From: DASYML01 sp036009045
GTDB taxonomy: Bacteria; Acidobacteriota; Blastocatellia; Pyrinomonadales; Pyrinomonadaceae
Assembly: GCA_036009045.1 (NCBI GenBank)
Contig: DASYML010000035.1
Span: 1 to 64,000 of the forward strand
Reading direction: 5' to 3'
DNA length: 64,000 nt
Within the stretch, counting starts at the first letter, position 1; every line of letters starts with the position of its first letter. A program made the translations under genes and the position numbers. The notes under the pieces were generated by a model. That model made no database searches. It was not told the origin of the DNA and saw only the letters and a program-made list of their open reading frames with translations. Positions 8,312 to 15,988 of this stretch are shown here, piece after piece.

Positions 8312-11300
8312 TCAAGCACGCCCGGTCCTTCCGGCGAGGGTGGCGACGACGGTCGTCAACTCCGTCGGCTCGACGGGCTTCGGGACGTGTATCTGAAATC
8401 CGGCGTTGAGTGCGCGGATGCGATCCTCTGTTCTGGCGTAGGCCGTCAACGCGACCGCCGGTATCTGCTTGCCGAGTTGCGACTCCATTGAGCGCACCCT
8501 GCCAATCAATTCGTAGCCGTCCTGATCCGGCATGCCTATGTCGCTCACAAGCACGTCCGGCCTGTGGCGCATGAGTTCCGCGAGGGCTTCCGCAGCGGAT
8601 GACACGGCAATCACTTTCGCTCCGCACTGTTCGAGGATGGCTATCAACATGTCGCGCGTGTCCTGCTCGTCGTCAACCACCAGAATGCTCAAGCCTTCCA
8701 GATTCTGCTCGCCGCTATAGGGCACGACTCCGCCAACCGTCGGATGCACGCGCTTGAGTTCGCCGGAGTTACCATCCGAATTGCGAAAGACCATCAAAGG
8801 AAGTTGGACCGTAAACTTCGCCCCGCGCCCCTCTCCCTCGCTGAAGACCTCCACGGTCCCGCCATGTAGCTCAACCAGATGCCGCACGATGGCGAGGCCC
8901 AGCCCAAGCCCGCCATGCACTCTCGTCATCGTCGGGTCCGCCTGCCGGAAACGGTCGAAGACGTAGGGCAGAAACTCTTGAGAGATGCCCTGTCCCGTGT
9001 CGCTCACGGATAACTCGACGTGCGAATTGACGCGTTCTAAACGGACCTCTACGTGTCCCTCTTTGGGCGTAAACTTGATGGCGTTGGCGAGCAGATTCCA
9101 GACGACCTGCTGCAAGCGGTCCGCGTCGCCCGCGATGTGCCCGGTCCTCGTGTCAAGGACCATGTGAAGCTTGATGCCCCTGGCGTCAGCCGCAGGACGC
9201 ACGGCATCCACTGCGGCCTTGATGACCGGCTCAAACTCAATCGCGCGCACGTCCAGCCGCAGCTTGCCGGTAATCACGCGCGAGACATCGAGCAGGTCTT
9301 CGATGAGTTGGCGCTGCGTCTCCGCGTTGCGCATGATAATCTCGCGCGCTCTCTTGGCCGTCTCCTCGTCAAGCTGGTCGTCGTGCAACATTCTGCTCCA
9401 ACCCAGCACGGCTGTCAGAGGCGTCCGCAGTTCGTGAGAGACGACCGCGAGAAATTCATCCTTCATGCGGCTCGCCAACTGCGCCTCACGATAGAGCCTG
9501 GAATTTTCCACGGCCATCGCGCCGCGACGCGCGAGGTCTTCCGCGAAGGTCAGGTCCGCCTGCTCGTAGCGGCGACCCGATTCCGAATACACGAAGGTAA
9601 TCACGCCGAGCACGCGTTCGTGGACCAACAGGGGAACGACCATCGCGGACTTGAGGCCCAACTCGCGCAGGATTCTCAAGTGCTCCGCATCGCGCGCGCC
9701 CATCATGAGCAAAGAGTCCGGTATCTCCCCGTGGATTTCCGATTGGCCCGTCCGAATGACTTTCGCCAGACCTTCAGTGTCGCTCATCTGCTGCGGGTAA
9801 CGTTGTTCGAGTTCCCTCGCCAACTCCACCTTCGAGGCATCCTGATGGGCCACCGCGAGACGTTTAATCGAGCGGTCCTCGTCGAGTATGTCCACGGCGC
9901 ACCAGTCCGCGAGGTGCGGGATCATCAAACGAGCGACGCTCGCCAGCGTGATTTCATAGTCCAGAGATGAAGCCAGCACTTCGCTCGCTTCGGCCAGAAA
10001 GGCAGAGCGCCGCTCCCCCAGTTCGGCCTGCGCGCGGGCCTTCTGCGCGGCGTCGAAGAGCCGCGCGTTGTCCACGGAGACGGCTGCCTGCGCCGCCAGT
10101 CCCTCAACGATGCGCTGCTCACGTTCCTTAAAGACACCGGCCTTCGGGTGGCCGAAGAAAAGCCCGCCGATGACTTCGCCCGAACGCGAGACGACGGGCA
10201 CGGCCAGATAGCTCGTGACAGGCAGATGGCCCTCCGGCATGCCGTGATACGGCGACCACTTGCCATAACGCGGGTCCTGCTTGACATCTTCAATGCGAAT
10301 CGTTCCCTCGCCGCGAAAAGTTGGCCCAAAGAGGTCCGTCGCGCGCGGCATGGGGAAATGCTCGAACGCCTCGCGCGGCACGCCCGACAGCGTGTAGAGC
10401 ATGTACCAGCCGCCGCTCTGGTCCAGCACGTTATAGAAGAAGGAACCGAAGCGAGCGCCGCTCAACTCCGTCGCGGCATCCGTCACGGCCTGGACCACTT
10501 GATGAACGTCCAGTTCCGCCGCGATGGTCTGCCCGACGCGGTTGACGGTCTCTATGGTCTGCGTCTGCTCGCGCAAATCCTCTTCGATCATCATGCGCCT
10601 GGTGATGTCCTCTGCGATGCCCGCCACGCGATAGACTTTTCCCGATTCATCCCTGATGGGAAAGGCTCTGGCCCAGATCCAGCGCGTCGAACCATCCGGG
10701 CGGATGATTCTATACTCGACGTTGTATGTGCCGGATTCCTGCTGGACCAATTCGTCATCTACACGTTCTCTATCATCCGGGTGAACGGCATCCATGAAAG
10801 ACCTTGGCACAGCGTAGAGGCTCTCGCGCGAGCGGCCCCAAATCTCTTCATAGGCGGGGCTGACGTAAATCATCTCTTTGGTGTTGGCATCGGAAATCCA
10901 AAAGACCTCCTGTAGATTCTCCGCCAACTGGCGAAAGCGTCTCTCGGATTCCTGCAACTCCGCCTGAGCACGCTTGGCCCCCGTGATGTCTCGCGCGATG
11001 GCCGAAGCGCCTATGACCTCGCCCTCCCCGTTCTTGATGGGAGAGACCGAGAGGGAAATATCCAGATGCCCGCCGTCTTTCTTGACACGGATGGTCTCGT
11101 AATGCTCTATGCGCTCGCCGCGCCTGAGTCTGTCGAGTATCCTGGGCAGTTCGTCAGGACGCCCCTGCGGGATTAACAGGTTGATGGGATGGCCGATGGT
11201 CTCCGCCGCCGTATAGCCGTAGAGCCGCTCCGCGCCTGAGTTCCAACTCGTGATAATGCCGTCCAGAGTCTTCCCTATAATCGCGTCGTCAGAGGATTCG

Positions 11301-11701
11301 ACGATAGCGGCCAGCGCGAAATGCGCCCACTTCTCCTCCTGCAATGCCCTTCCGGCCTCCTCCGCGCGATGGCGTGCGCGGTGCATCGCCTCGCTCAGAA
11401 AAGCGCTCGTGAGACCGACCAGGAGATAGAGCGCCAACCCTGTGAGATACGGGACGCTGGTCAGCGAGTTTTGCGGCGCGACGAACAAAAAGACTGCGCC
11501 GAGGGCTCCGAGCAAGAGGGCCAGCACTGCCGGGCGCAAGCCCCCATACCAGGCCGTGAAGACGACCGCGACGACATACATGACATAAGGTTGATTGTTT
11601 CCCAGGAAGGGCTGAAGCAGCATCCGCAGCAGCGTGGCGAGCAGGATGCTTGCGACCGCAACCCCGTAGTACAGCATGGTAGAGCGTGAAACCTTCAGCA
11701 T
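8312..11701 (-). CDS. Hybrid sensor histidine kinase (DUF4118-PAS-PAS-GAF-GAF-HisKA-HATPase-REC)
   Basis: About 1,130 residues from the ATG at 11701; a TTG at 11821 would add 40 unconvincing residues. Order: an N-terminal four-helix membrane region like KdpD/DUF4118, a short coiled coil, PAS ('ESSDDAIIGKTLDGIITSWN') and a second PAS with PAC ('EVFWISDANTKEMIYVSPAY'). Two GAF-like domains follow, then HisKA with the phosphoacceptor His in 'AVVSHELRTPLTAVLGW'. HATPase shows N box 'NLLANAIKFTP', G1 'VSDTGQGIS' and G2 'GGLGLGLAIV'. The C-terminal receiver has acidic pocket 'VVDDEQDT' and acceptor Asp in 'VSDIGMPDQDG'. The phosphotransfer chain looks complete. No cognate output regulator is adjacent, so phosphate must pass to a distant partner. 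The ligand is unknown. Confidence 0.9.
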   Translation of the reverse strand: MLKVSRSTMLYYGVAVASILLATLLRMLLQPFLGNNQPYVMYVVAVVFTAWYGGLRPAVLALLLGALGAVFLFVAPQNSLTSVPYLTGLALYLLVGLTSAFLSEAMHRARHRAEEAGRALQEEKWAHFALAAIVESSDDAIIGKTLDGIITSWNSGAERLYGYTAAETIGHPINLLIPQGRPDELPRILDRLRRGERIEHYETIRVKKDGGHLDISLSVSPIKNGEGEVIGASAIARDITGAKRAQAELQESERRFRQLAENLQEVFWISDANTKEMIYVSPAYEEIWGRSRESLYAVPRSFMDAVHPDDRERVDDELVQQESGTYNVEYRIIRPDGSTRWIWARAFPIRDESGKVYRVAGIAEDITRRMMIEEDLREQTQTIETVNRVGQTIAAELDVHQVVQAVTDAATELSGARFGSFFYNVLDQSGGWYMLYTLSGVPREAFEHFPMPRATDLFGPTFRGEGTIRIEDVKQDPRYGKWSPYHGMPEGHLPVTSYLAVPVVSRSGEVIGGLFFGHPKAGVFKEREQRIVEGLAAQAAVSVDNARLFDAAQKARAQAELGERRSAFLAEASEVLASSLDYEITLASVARLMIPHLADWCAVDILDEDRSIKRLAVAHQDASKVELARELEQRYPQQMSDTEGLAKVIRTGQSEIHGEIPDSLLMMGARDAEHLRILRELGLKSAMVVPLLVHERVLGVITFVYSESGRRYEQADLTFAEDLARRGAMAVENSRLYREAQLASRMKDEFLAVVSHELRTPLTAVLGWSRMLHDDQLDEETAKRAREIIMRNAETQRQLIEDLLDVSRVITGKLRLDVRAIEFEPVIKAAVDAVRPAADARGIKLHMVLDTRTGHIAGDADRLQQVVWNLLANAIKFTPKEGHVEVRLERVNSHVELSVSDTGQGISQEFLPYVFDRFRQADPTMTRVHGGLGLGLAIVRHLVELHGGTVEVFSEGEGRGAKFTVQLPLMVFRNSDGNSGELKRVHPTVGGVVPYSGEQNLEGLSILVVDDEQDTRDMLIAILEQCGAKVIAVSSAAEALAELMRHRPDVLVSDIGMPDQDGYELIGRVRSMESQLGKQIPAVALTAYARTEDRIRALNAGFQIHVPKPVEPTELTTVVATLAGRTGRA

Positions 11702-11968
11702 GTCCTGCTTTCTGCGTAACTTGGTCGAGCGCAGATGGCGATGGAACACTGTCAGAGCAGTGTGCGCTTTAGCGTCCGGGGGCAAGACGCTCCTGATTGG
11801 CCCATCAATTATGGTGAGCAAACAATAGCATGAAACTACAACCGATGAAAAACGGAATCTTCGCCGCGTGGCAGTTCAGGATAAAAGTGGAGCGGGAGAC
11901 TCTTGATTGGGTGAGGGATAAGCCGTCAACAAGTGAGTCAATATGAGTTGAGCGAATACGAAAGGCGC

Positions 11969-12066
11969 ATTCACCACCGCAGACACAGAGCGCACAGAGT
12001 CAGCACAGAGGCTTGAATGCTTATCTCTGTGCTTAATCTGTGCGCTCTGTGTCTGCGGTGGTGAAT
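11969..12066. repeat. CACAGAG fold-back element, copy 2
   Basis: Same core as at 382-479: ATTCACCACCGCAGACACAG arms around GAATGCTTATC. The outer arms (GTTGAGCGAA on the left) are more diverged than in copy 1. It accounts for the middle of the gene-free stretch 11702-12314; nothing else there looks functional. Confidence 0.85.
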
Positions 12067-12314
12067 CACAAGGCCCCTGACACTCAAGGCCAATCTAAAT
12101 CGCTACCCGAAAAGATTTTCTCTTGACTTCCCTTTTCGTTTGGCCCAGGCTCTCTCTCGGAAAGAGACAGGCAGGCATAGTCAAAAGACACGGGAGAGGC
12201 CTAGAGAGCCGTCAACATCCCTAAGCCCCCCTCCGTGTCCCCTGCGCCCGCGCCGGTGCCTTAACACCGGCCAGGCACACCCGAAAAAATCCGGCGTCCT
12301 CCGCACCCCGCGTC

Positions 12315-12542
12315 TCAGCCCGGCTTATCCTGCTTCTTCGCGGATGTGCCCGGACGCCTTCCCTTGCCGCGCTGGACGCTCATAACGGCATTCCCCGCGT
12401 CGTCCTTCCGAAAGACCATCTTATCGCCGGGACGGGCCTTCATATCACGCACCAGCGGCGATGGAATCTTGCCGCGAACCGTGCCGTTATCATTCGTAAT
12501 CTTCGCATAATAAACATCTGCCGATGCAGGAGTTCTAGCCAT
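12315..12542 (-). CDS. AbrB/SpoVT-like small DNA-binding protein
   Basis: 75 residues, ATG preceded by AAGGAG at six bases. The centre, 'GKIPSPLVRDMKARPGDKM', follows the pattern of swapped-hairpin AbrB domains (a KIPxxLR-like strand, then a PGDK turn and VxFR). The C-terminus is a basic tail. Such proteins act as transition-state regulators or antitoxins. No toxin gene is adjacent. The family assignment rests on motif pattern only. Confidence 0.5.
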   Translation of the reverse strand: MARTPASADVYYAKITNDNGTVRGKIPSPLVRDMKARPGDKMVFRKDDAGNAVMSVQRGKGRRPGTSAKKQDKPG

Positions 12543-12597
12543 CGTTTCTCCTTCGTCACGCTAGATTGGAAAAGCTTTCGTACAGACTTTGAGTAGA

Positions 12598-12627
12598 GAC
12601 CGCCGCGCCCACCCAAACGCGGCGGTC
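12598..12627. terminator. GC-rich hairpin downstream of the decayed TPR gene
   Basis: Arms GACCGCCGCG and CGCGGCGGTC are perfect, with a 10-base loop. It lies 130 bp beyond the minus-strand stop at 12759. There is no clear T run, so terminator function is uncertain. Confidence 0.4.
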
Positions 12628-12758
12628 CCTCCGGCACGGCGACGCTACCCCTGCCCCCTGAGGGTCGCCCTGCCTTATCCATTCCCTACGGCTCTGGCGA
12701 GACCGTCTTGCTGTCGCGCGGGCCACTCTCCCAAGGCGACGCTCGCTTGCAAACCCGC

Positions 12759-13427
12759 CTAGCGTTTGCGTGAAGTCGGAGGCGTTCTCTTTGGCAAAAG
12801 CTTCTTATGCCGTCCCTTGAGAATCGAGCCGAGCGACTGGTGCGTTAGCCCCAACCTTTTCGCCGCACGCGTCAACAGCCCGCGCTCCTCCTTCAAAGCC
12901 TGCTCGATGAGCCGCCCCTCGTAAGCCTGCACCGCATCGTGCAAGTAGAAATCCTGCTCCCCCACCTGCGCCCCGAACAATCTACGCATGACGATTCGCG
13001 CGCACGCGCGCAGGCGCGCGAAGTCCTCCACATCCTCCGTCTTCGCCAGCAACCTGTCCGCGCGCCTGTACGCGTGATAGGCTTCGACTTCAGAGAGACC
13101 CTCCTTCCCATGCTCCTCAATCATCGCCAGCACCGCCAGCGCCGCACTGTCCACAGACCCCGCGTTCTCCGCGATATTTATCGCTCGCTGAAAATTACGG
13201 ATTGACAGTTCATGCTCACCCAGCCTCGCGTGAACCGTCGCCTTCAACGTCAGCGCATTCGCCAGCAACCCCTGCTCCCCGCCCCCCTCAAGCGTATTGA
13301 CAGCCTCGCCAATAATCTGCATGGCTTCTTTATAACGCCCTTCCGCCAGGAGAACTCTCGCACGCGTCTCATCCATCTGTGCAAGCAGACCCGCATCCTT
13401 CAGAACGCGGGTGTATCCCTTGTGAGA
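12759..13427 (-). pseudogene. Decayed TPR regulator with Fis-type HTH (3' part)
   Basis: The open frame covers the last three or so TPR-like repeats ('MDETRARVLLAEGRYKEAMQ') and an intact C-terminal HTH ('LKEERGLLTRAAKRLGLTHQ', then SLGSILKGRHKKL). It is clearly related to the transposon-borne gene at 1123-2465. Upstream the frame is closed by stops at 13428 and beyond. About 250 N-terminal residues present in the relative are missing, although a short remnant near the old start (13471) still precedes the dyad at 13497. I read it as a deleted, decayed copy. A shortened protein from the ATG at 13376 could still be made. Confidence 0.65.
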
Positions 13428-13496
13428 TCAGGATTATTCGGTGGCCTTGATTTTGCGCCGTTTAATCTCATGTGAGGATGGCCTCTTTTTTGGGTA

Positions 13497-13512
13497 TGCA
13501 ACGTTTGTTGCA
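13497..13512. promoter_or_regulatory. TGCAA-N6-TTGCA dyad, site 2
   Basis: TGCAA-CGTTTG-TTGCA followed by TAGAC, as at site 1 (2490-2505), in the same position between the TPR gene and the peptide relic. The match outside any coding sequence supports a conserved operator. Confidence 0.5.
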
Positions 13513-13524
13513 TAGACATCAAAA

Positions 13525-13552
13525 CCGCCACACCTTTATGCAGATGTGGCGG
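13525..13552. promoter_or_regulatory. Leader hairpin before the peptide relic
   Basis: CCGCCACA and TGTGGCGG arms enclose a 12-base loop, 38 bases upstream of the relic's start codon. It may be a leader RNA structure. No equivalent is obvious in the transposon module. Confidence 0.3.
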
Positions 13553-13590
13553 CTGAGACATTTACTTAACCTCATAAAAGGAAAAGACCG

Positions 13591-13786
13591 ATGCGTAAAA
13601 CTGTTCTCATCTCCTGACTGGCAATCGGCACCAGCCCGTGCAGTACGCGTGGGCGAAATTCAGCATGGAAACGTTGGCCCAACACCACCTCCCACGAGTG
13701 GCGAGAGACAAGACGGACAAGCGATTCGGTTAACGGCAATGACGGTTGCGTTTGAATTGTTGCGAGGCTTGCTGTCGCTGGCCTAA
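13591..13786 (+). pseudogene. Relic of a small secreted peptide gene
   Basis: The ATG at 13591, preceded by AAGGAAAAG, gives MRKTVLIS and then an in-frame TGA. The reading frame resumes past the stop (LAIGTSP) and then shifts to the frame that reads 'GPTPPPTSGERQ' and ends 'MTVAFELLRGLLSLA'. That layout (signal peptide, Pro-rich linker, hydrophobic LLSLA-type tail) parallels the intact peptide at 2619-2822 (PPPDTT..., ending LIQSVLSLS). It lies divergently from a TPR-HTH gene, as in the transposon. At least one stop and one frameshift separate it from an intact gene. Confidence 0.45.
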
Positions 13787-13909
13787 GCTAAACTGACACA
13801 TTCAAGCACTGCTCTTGCTGCCTTGAGGTACTTCACGCGGCGGCACAGTTTCTTGACGCCCGCGCATCATAGCAGGCTTTTTTTGCTGTGCGTAAAAAAA
13901 ATTCAATTA

Positions 13910-13925
13910 TGCAAGGTTTATTGCA
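13910..13925. promoter_or_regulatory. TGCAA-N6-TTGCA dyad, site 3
   Basis: TGCAA-GGTTTA-TTGCA, flanked by AT on both sides to give ATGCAA/TTGCAT. It stands in the gap 13787-14019 downstream of the peptide relic, with no gene start beside it, so it may be a leftover of another module or a secondary binding site. Confidence 0.35.
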
Positions 13926-14019
13926 TGTCCGGGCTGGCAGAGTGAAAACGAAGGGTTGAGCGGCGAGCCTGCGGAGCGCGCCAGGGGGCTTTCGTTTCGC
14001 GTTGACGGGGCGAAAAGCG

Positions 14020-14391
14020 TCAGCGGCGAAGATTGACGAGCGCTTCGACCGTTTGCACGAGAGAGACGAAATCTCCGGGCTTGTTGAGATAAGCCTGCGC
14101 GCCTGTCGTTTTGCTGCGGTCGTGGCTGGAAAGATTCTCCGAGAGAAAGAGGACGGGCGTGTGCGGGTCCATCAGGCGCAGGCGCTCACAGAGCTCTATG
14201 CTCTGGCAATCTATGTAGCCGTCATTGAGTATGTAAAGGTCGAAGCGTTCTTCGGCGACTATGCGCAGGCAGTCGGCACAGGTCCGCACGATCTTGACTT
14301 CATATCCCTGCTGTCTGAGCATGAAGTTGATCAGGTCCGCTACGTCTTCGTGTTCTTCAACGCATAAGATTCTTATCTTCTTCGGCTGCAT
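14020..14391 (-). CDS. Degenerate single-domain receiver (phosphoacceptor Asp replaced by Asn)
   Basis: About 123 residues from ATG at 14391 (MQPKKIRILCVEEHEDV). It is related to the neighbouring protein at 14509-14919 and has the overall receiver layout with the conserved Lys in 'YLNKPGD' and Ser in 'VLFLSEN'. Where a receiver has the acceptor Asp, this one reads 'LYILNDGYID', an Asn. The acidic pocket is 'VEEHED' instead of DD. It has no output domain. It is probably a phosphorylation-independent adaptor or decoy; that is inference. The gap 13787-14019 contains only dyad site 3. Confidence 0.7.
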   Translation of the reverse strand: MQPKKIRILCVEEHEDVADLINFMLRQQGYEVKIVRTCADCLRIVAEERFDLYILNDGYIDCQSIELCERLRLMDPHTPVLFLSENLSSHDRSKTTGAQAYLNKPGDFVSLVQTVEALVNLRR

Positions 14392-14508
14392 TCCGACACC
14401 CAGTGAGCGAATCCGGCGAGGGACGGCATCATCCGACGATCTTGGGGGATGGATTAAATTACTGAAACTTGAGGCGGTAGTCAATAGGTCAATTCGCCAT
14501 CGCCGCGC

Positions 14509-14919
14509 TCAGCGTCTATCGAGGTCTGTCCGCGTGGCGTCGGTCGAGTAGGGTTTGAGCAGCGCCTTGATGGTTTGCGCGACCTGCAAAATATCTCCGG
14601 GCTTGGTCAGGTAAGCCTGCGCTCCGGCTTCCAGTCCTTCACGGATGTCTTTCTCGAAGCAGGCGGATGAGAAGAAGAGGATGGGGGTTTGCGGGTCCAG
14701 CGCACGCAGTTTCTTACAGAGTTCGATGCTGGTCCCGTCAGGGTAGCTGTCATCTAGCAGGTAGAGGTCGAAACGCTCGTGGCTCGCCAGTTCAAGACAC
14801 TGGCCGATGCTGTTTCCGGTCTTCACCTCATGTCCCTGCCGTTCGAGCAGGAGGGTGATGAGAGAACAGGTATCCTCGTGAGTTTCGGCGCATAAGATAC
14901 GCCTTTTGTCTGGTGGCAT
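14509..14919 (-). CDS. Single-domain receiver (CheY-like)
   Basis: 136 residues, ATG preceded by AGGAG at eight bases. It has a receiver fold with acceptor Asp in 'LYLLDDSYPDG', conserved Ser in 'ILFFSSA' and Lys in 'YLTKPGD'. The acidic pocket is a single acid ('CAETHED') instead of the usual pair, so metal binding may be weak. No output domain. It lies upstream of, and in the same orientation as, the degenerate paralogue at 14020. It may relay phosphate for an orphan kinase such as the hybrid kinase at 8312, but no link is shown by sequence. Confidence 0.75.
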   Translation of the reverse strand: MPPDKRRILCAETHEDTCSLITLLLERQGHEVKTGNSIGQCLELASHERFDLYLLDDSYPDGTSIELCKKLRALDPQTPILFFSSACFEKDIREGLEAGAQAYLTKPGDILQVAQTIKALLKPYSTDATRTDLDRR

Positions 14920-15062
14920 TGGGGGAACTCCTGCAACCTCAGACGTGGACTCGTCGGGTAAAGCCTCACAACTCGCCGCAGTTGAATGAATTTTTTAGCC
15001 GACACCAAACTATTAATCAAGATTCGGTGAGGAAATTTTACCTGGGCACGCTCTTCTTCAAA

Positions 15063-15150
15063 TTATTTGGAGCACGGGCGACAAAGTTCAACTTTAAGAT
15101 CTTCTGCTCAAAGTAAGGATAGCACGAAACGGGAATTAAACCCGCAGTCC
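15063..15150 (-). other. Two diverged copies of a tRNA 3' end
   Basis: Two blocks resemble the T-arm and acceptor 3' end of the adjacent tRNA-Gly. Block one (about 15063-15095) repeats the GTCGCCCG...CTCCAAATA of the tRNA 3' end. Block two (about 15126-15150) forms a T-arm-like GCGGGTTTAATTCCCG. Neither makes a full cloverleaf. They may be remnants of past integrations at the tRNA 3' end, or of a decayed tRNA array. Confidence 0.4.
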
Positions 15151-15165
15151 TGGGCTAGAAATATT

Positions 15166-15240
<75 letters not shown>

Positions 15241-15314
15241 TCGCAAAGCAAAATTTGAAGGCTGAAAGGGAAACCGCCTCATCGCCGCGCCTTCATCACT
15301 GTCAAGACACTGCA

Positions 15315-15344
15315 AAGATAATCAACCTCACCGTCAGGTGTCAA
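15315..15344 (-). promoter_or_regulatory. Sigma-70-like promoter for tRNA-Gly
   Basis: On the minus strand, TTGACA (15344-15339) and TATCTT (15320-15315) are separated by 18 bases. This is about 75 bp upstream of the mature tRNA 5' end, which fits a primary transcript with a short leader. Confidence 0.5.
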
Positions 15345-15350
15345 CGATAA

Positions 15351-15446
15351 TAGTCTCAAGTCTCACGTCCCAGGTCCCAAGACCCAGGTCAAGAGGCGAA
15401 AGAGTTCAGTTCTTAACTTGGGACTTGAGACTTTGGACTTGGGACT
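15351..15446. repeat. Heptad fold-back repeat: TCAAGTC/CCAGGTC type
   Basis: The left arm (15351-15392) is built from 7-base units (TCAAGTC, TCACGTC, CCAGGTC, CCAAGAC, CCAGGTC). The right arm (15415-15446) is the rough complement (ACTTGGGACTTGAGACT). The kdsC stop codon begins at 15448 on the minus strand and directly abuts it. Confidence 0.7.
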
Positions 15447-15982
15447 TACTCCCCCGTGTACCGGCGCATCAGTTCGGTCCAGCGCCCTTGCGCCTTTAAG
15501 ATTAATTCCGCGACTTCGCGGATTGCGCCGTAGCCGCCTGGGAGTCTGGTCACGAAGTGCGCGGCGGACTGCGTCTCTTCGCCAGCGTCCGCGACCGCGA
15601 CCGCGAGGCCCACGCGCTTCATGAGAGGGATGTCCACCACGTCATCGCCGACGTAGGCGACCTCTGATTCTTCCGTCCCTGCTTCCAGAAGCACTTGCTC
15701 GAACTCTTTAATCTTATCCCACGTTCCCTGGTGCAGGTAGGTGATGGAGAGTTCGCGCGCGCGCCTTTCGACCGCGACCGAAGTGCGCCCGGAGATGATG
15801 CCGGAGCGCAGCCCCGCGCGATGTAAGAGGACCAACCCGTGACCGTCGCGCGTGTGAAAGGTCTTCTGCTCGTCGCTCTCGCCGAGGAGGGTGATGCGGC
15901 CATCCGTCAGCACGCCGTCGCAGTCCATCAACAGCAGTTTGATACGCGCCGCGCGCCGCATGACATCCGTTAGCTCGCTCAT
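15446..15982 (-). CDS. kdsC: 3-deoxy-D-manno-octulosonate 8-phosphate phosphatase
   Basis: 178 residues, the usual length for KdsC. This HAD-family enzyme removes the phosphate from KDO-8-phosphate in LPS inner-core synthesis. Motif I is MDCDGVLTDG with both catalytic aspartates, motif II is the Ser/Thr region 'GIISGRTS', and motif III/IV is Lys 'TWDKIKEF' followed by 'YVGDDVVDIPLM'. The start is ATG at 15982, six bases after the stop of the upstream M1-like gene, so it is the last gene of the minus-strand run that also contains kdsA and kdsB. Confidence 0.92.
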   Translation of the reverse strand: MSELTDVMRRAARIKLLLMDCDGVLTDGRITLLGESDEQKTFHTRDGHGLVLLHRAGLRSGIISGRTSVAVERRARELSITYLHQGTWDKIKEFEQVLLEAGTEESEVAYVGDDVVDIPLMKRVGLAVAVADAGEETQSAAHFVTRLPGGYGAIREVAELILKAQGRWTELMRRYTGE

Positions 15983-15988
15983 GCGTTT

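Noticed and set aside
12315..12542. Toxin-antitoxin pair around the AbrB-like protein
   Set aside because: No toxin-like gene is adjacent; only the protein itself is supported.
13472..13786. A 104-residue intact protein in this frame
   Set aside because: It starts in the divergent promoter region and crosses the dyad and leader hairpin; better read as a frameshifted relic of the small peptide starting at 13591.
15060..15165. tmRNA or a second complete tRNA
   Set aside because: Only T-arm and acceptor-like blocks are present; no 5' halves, no tag reading frame.
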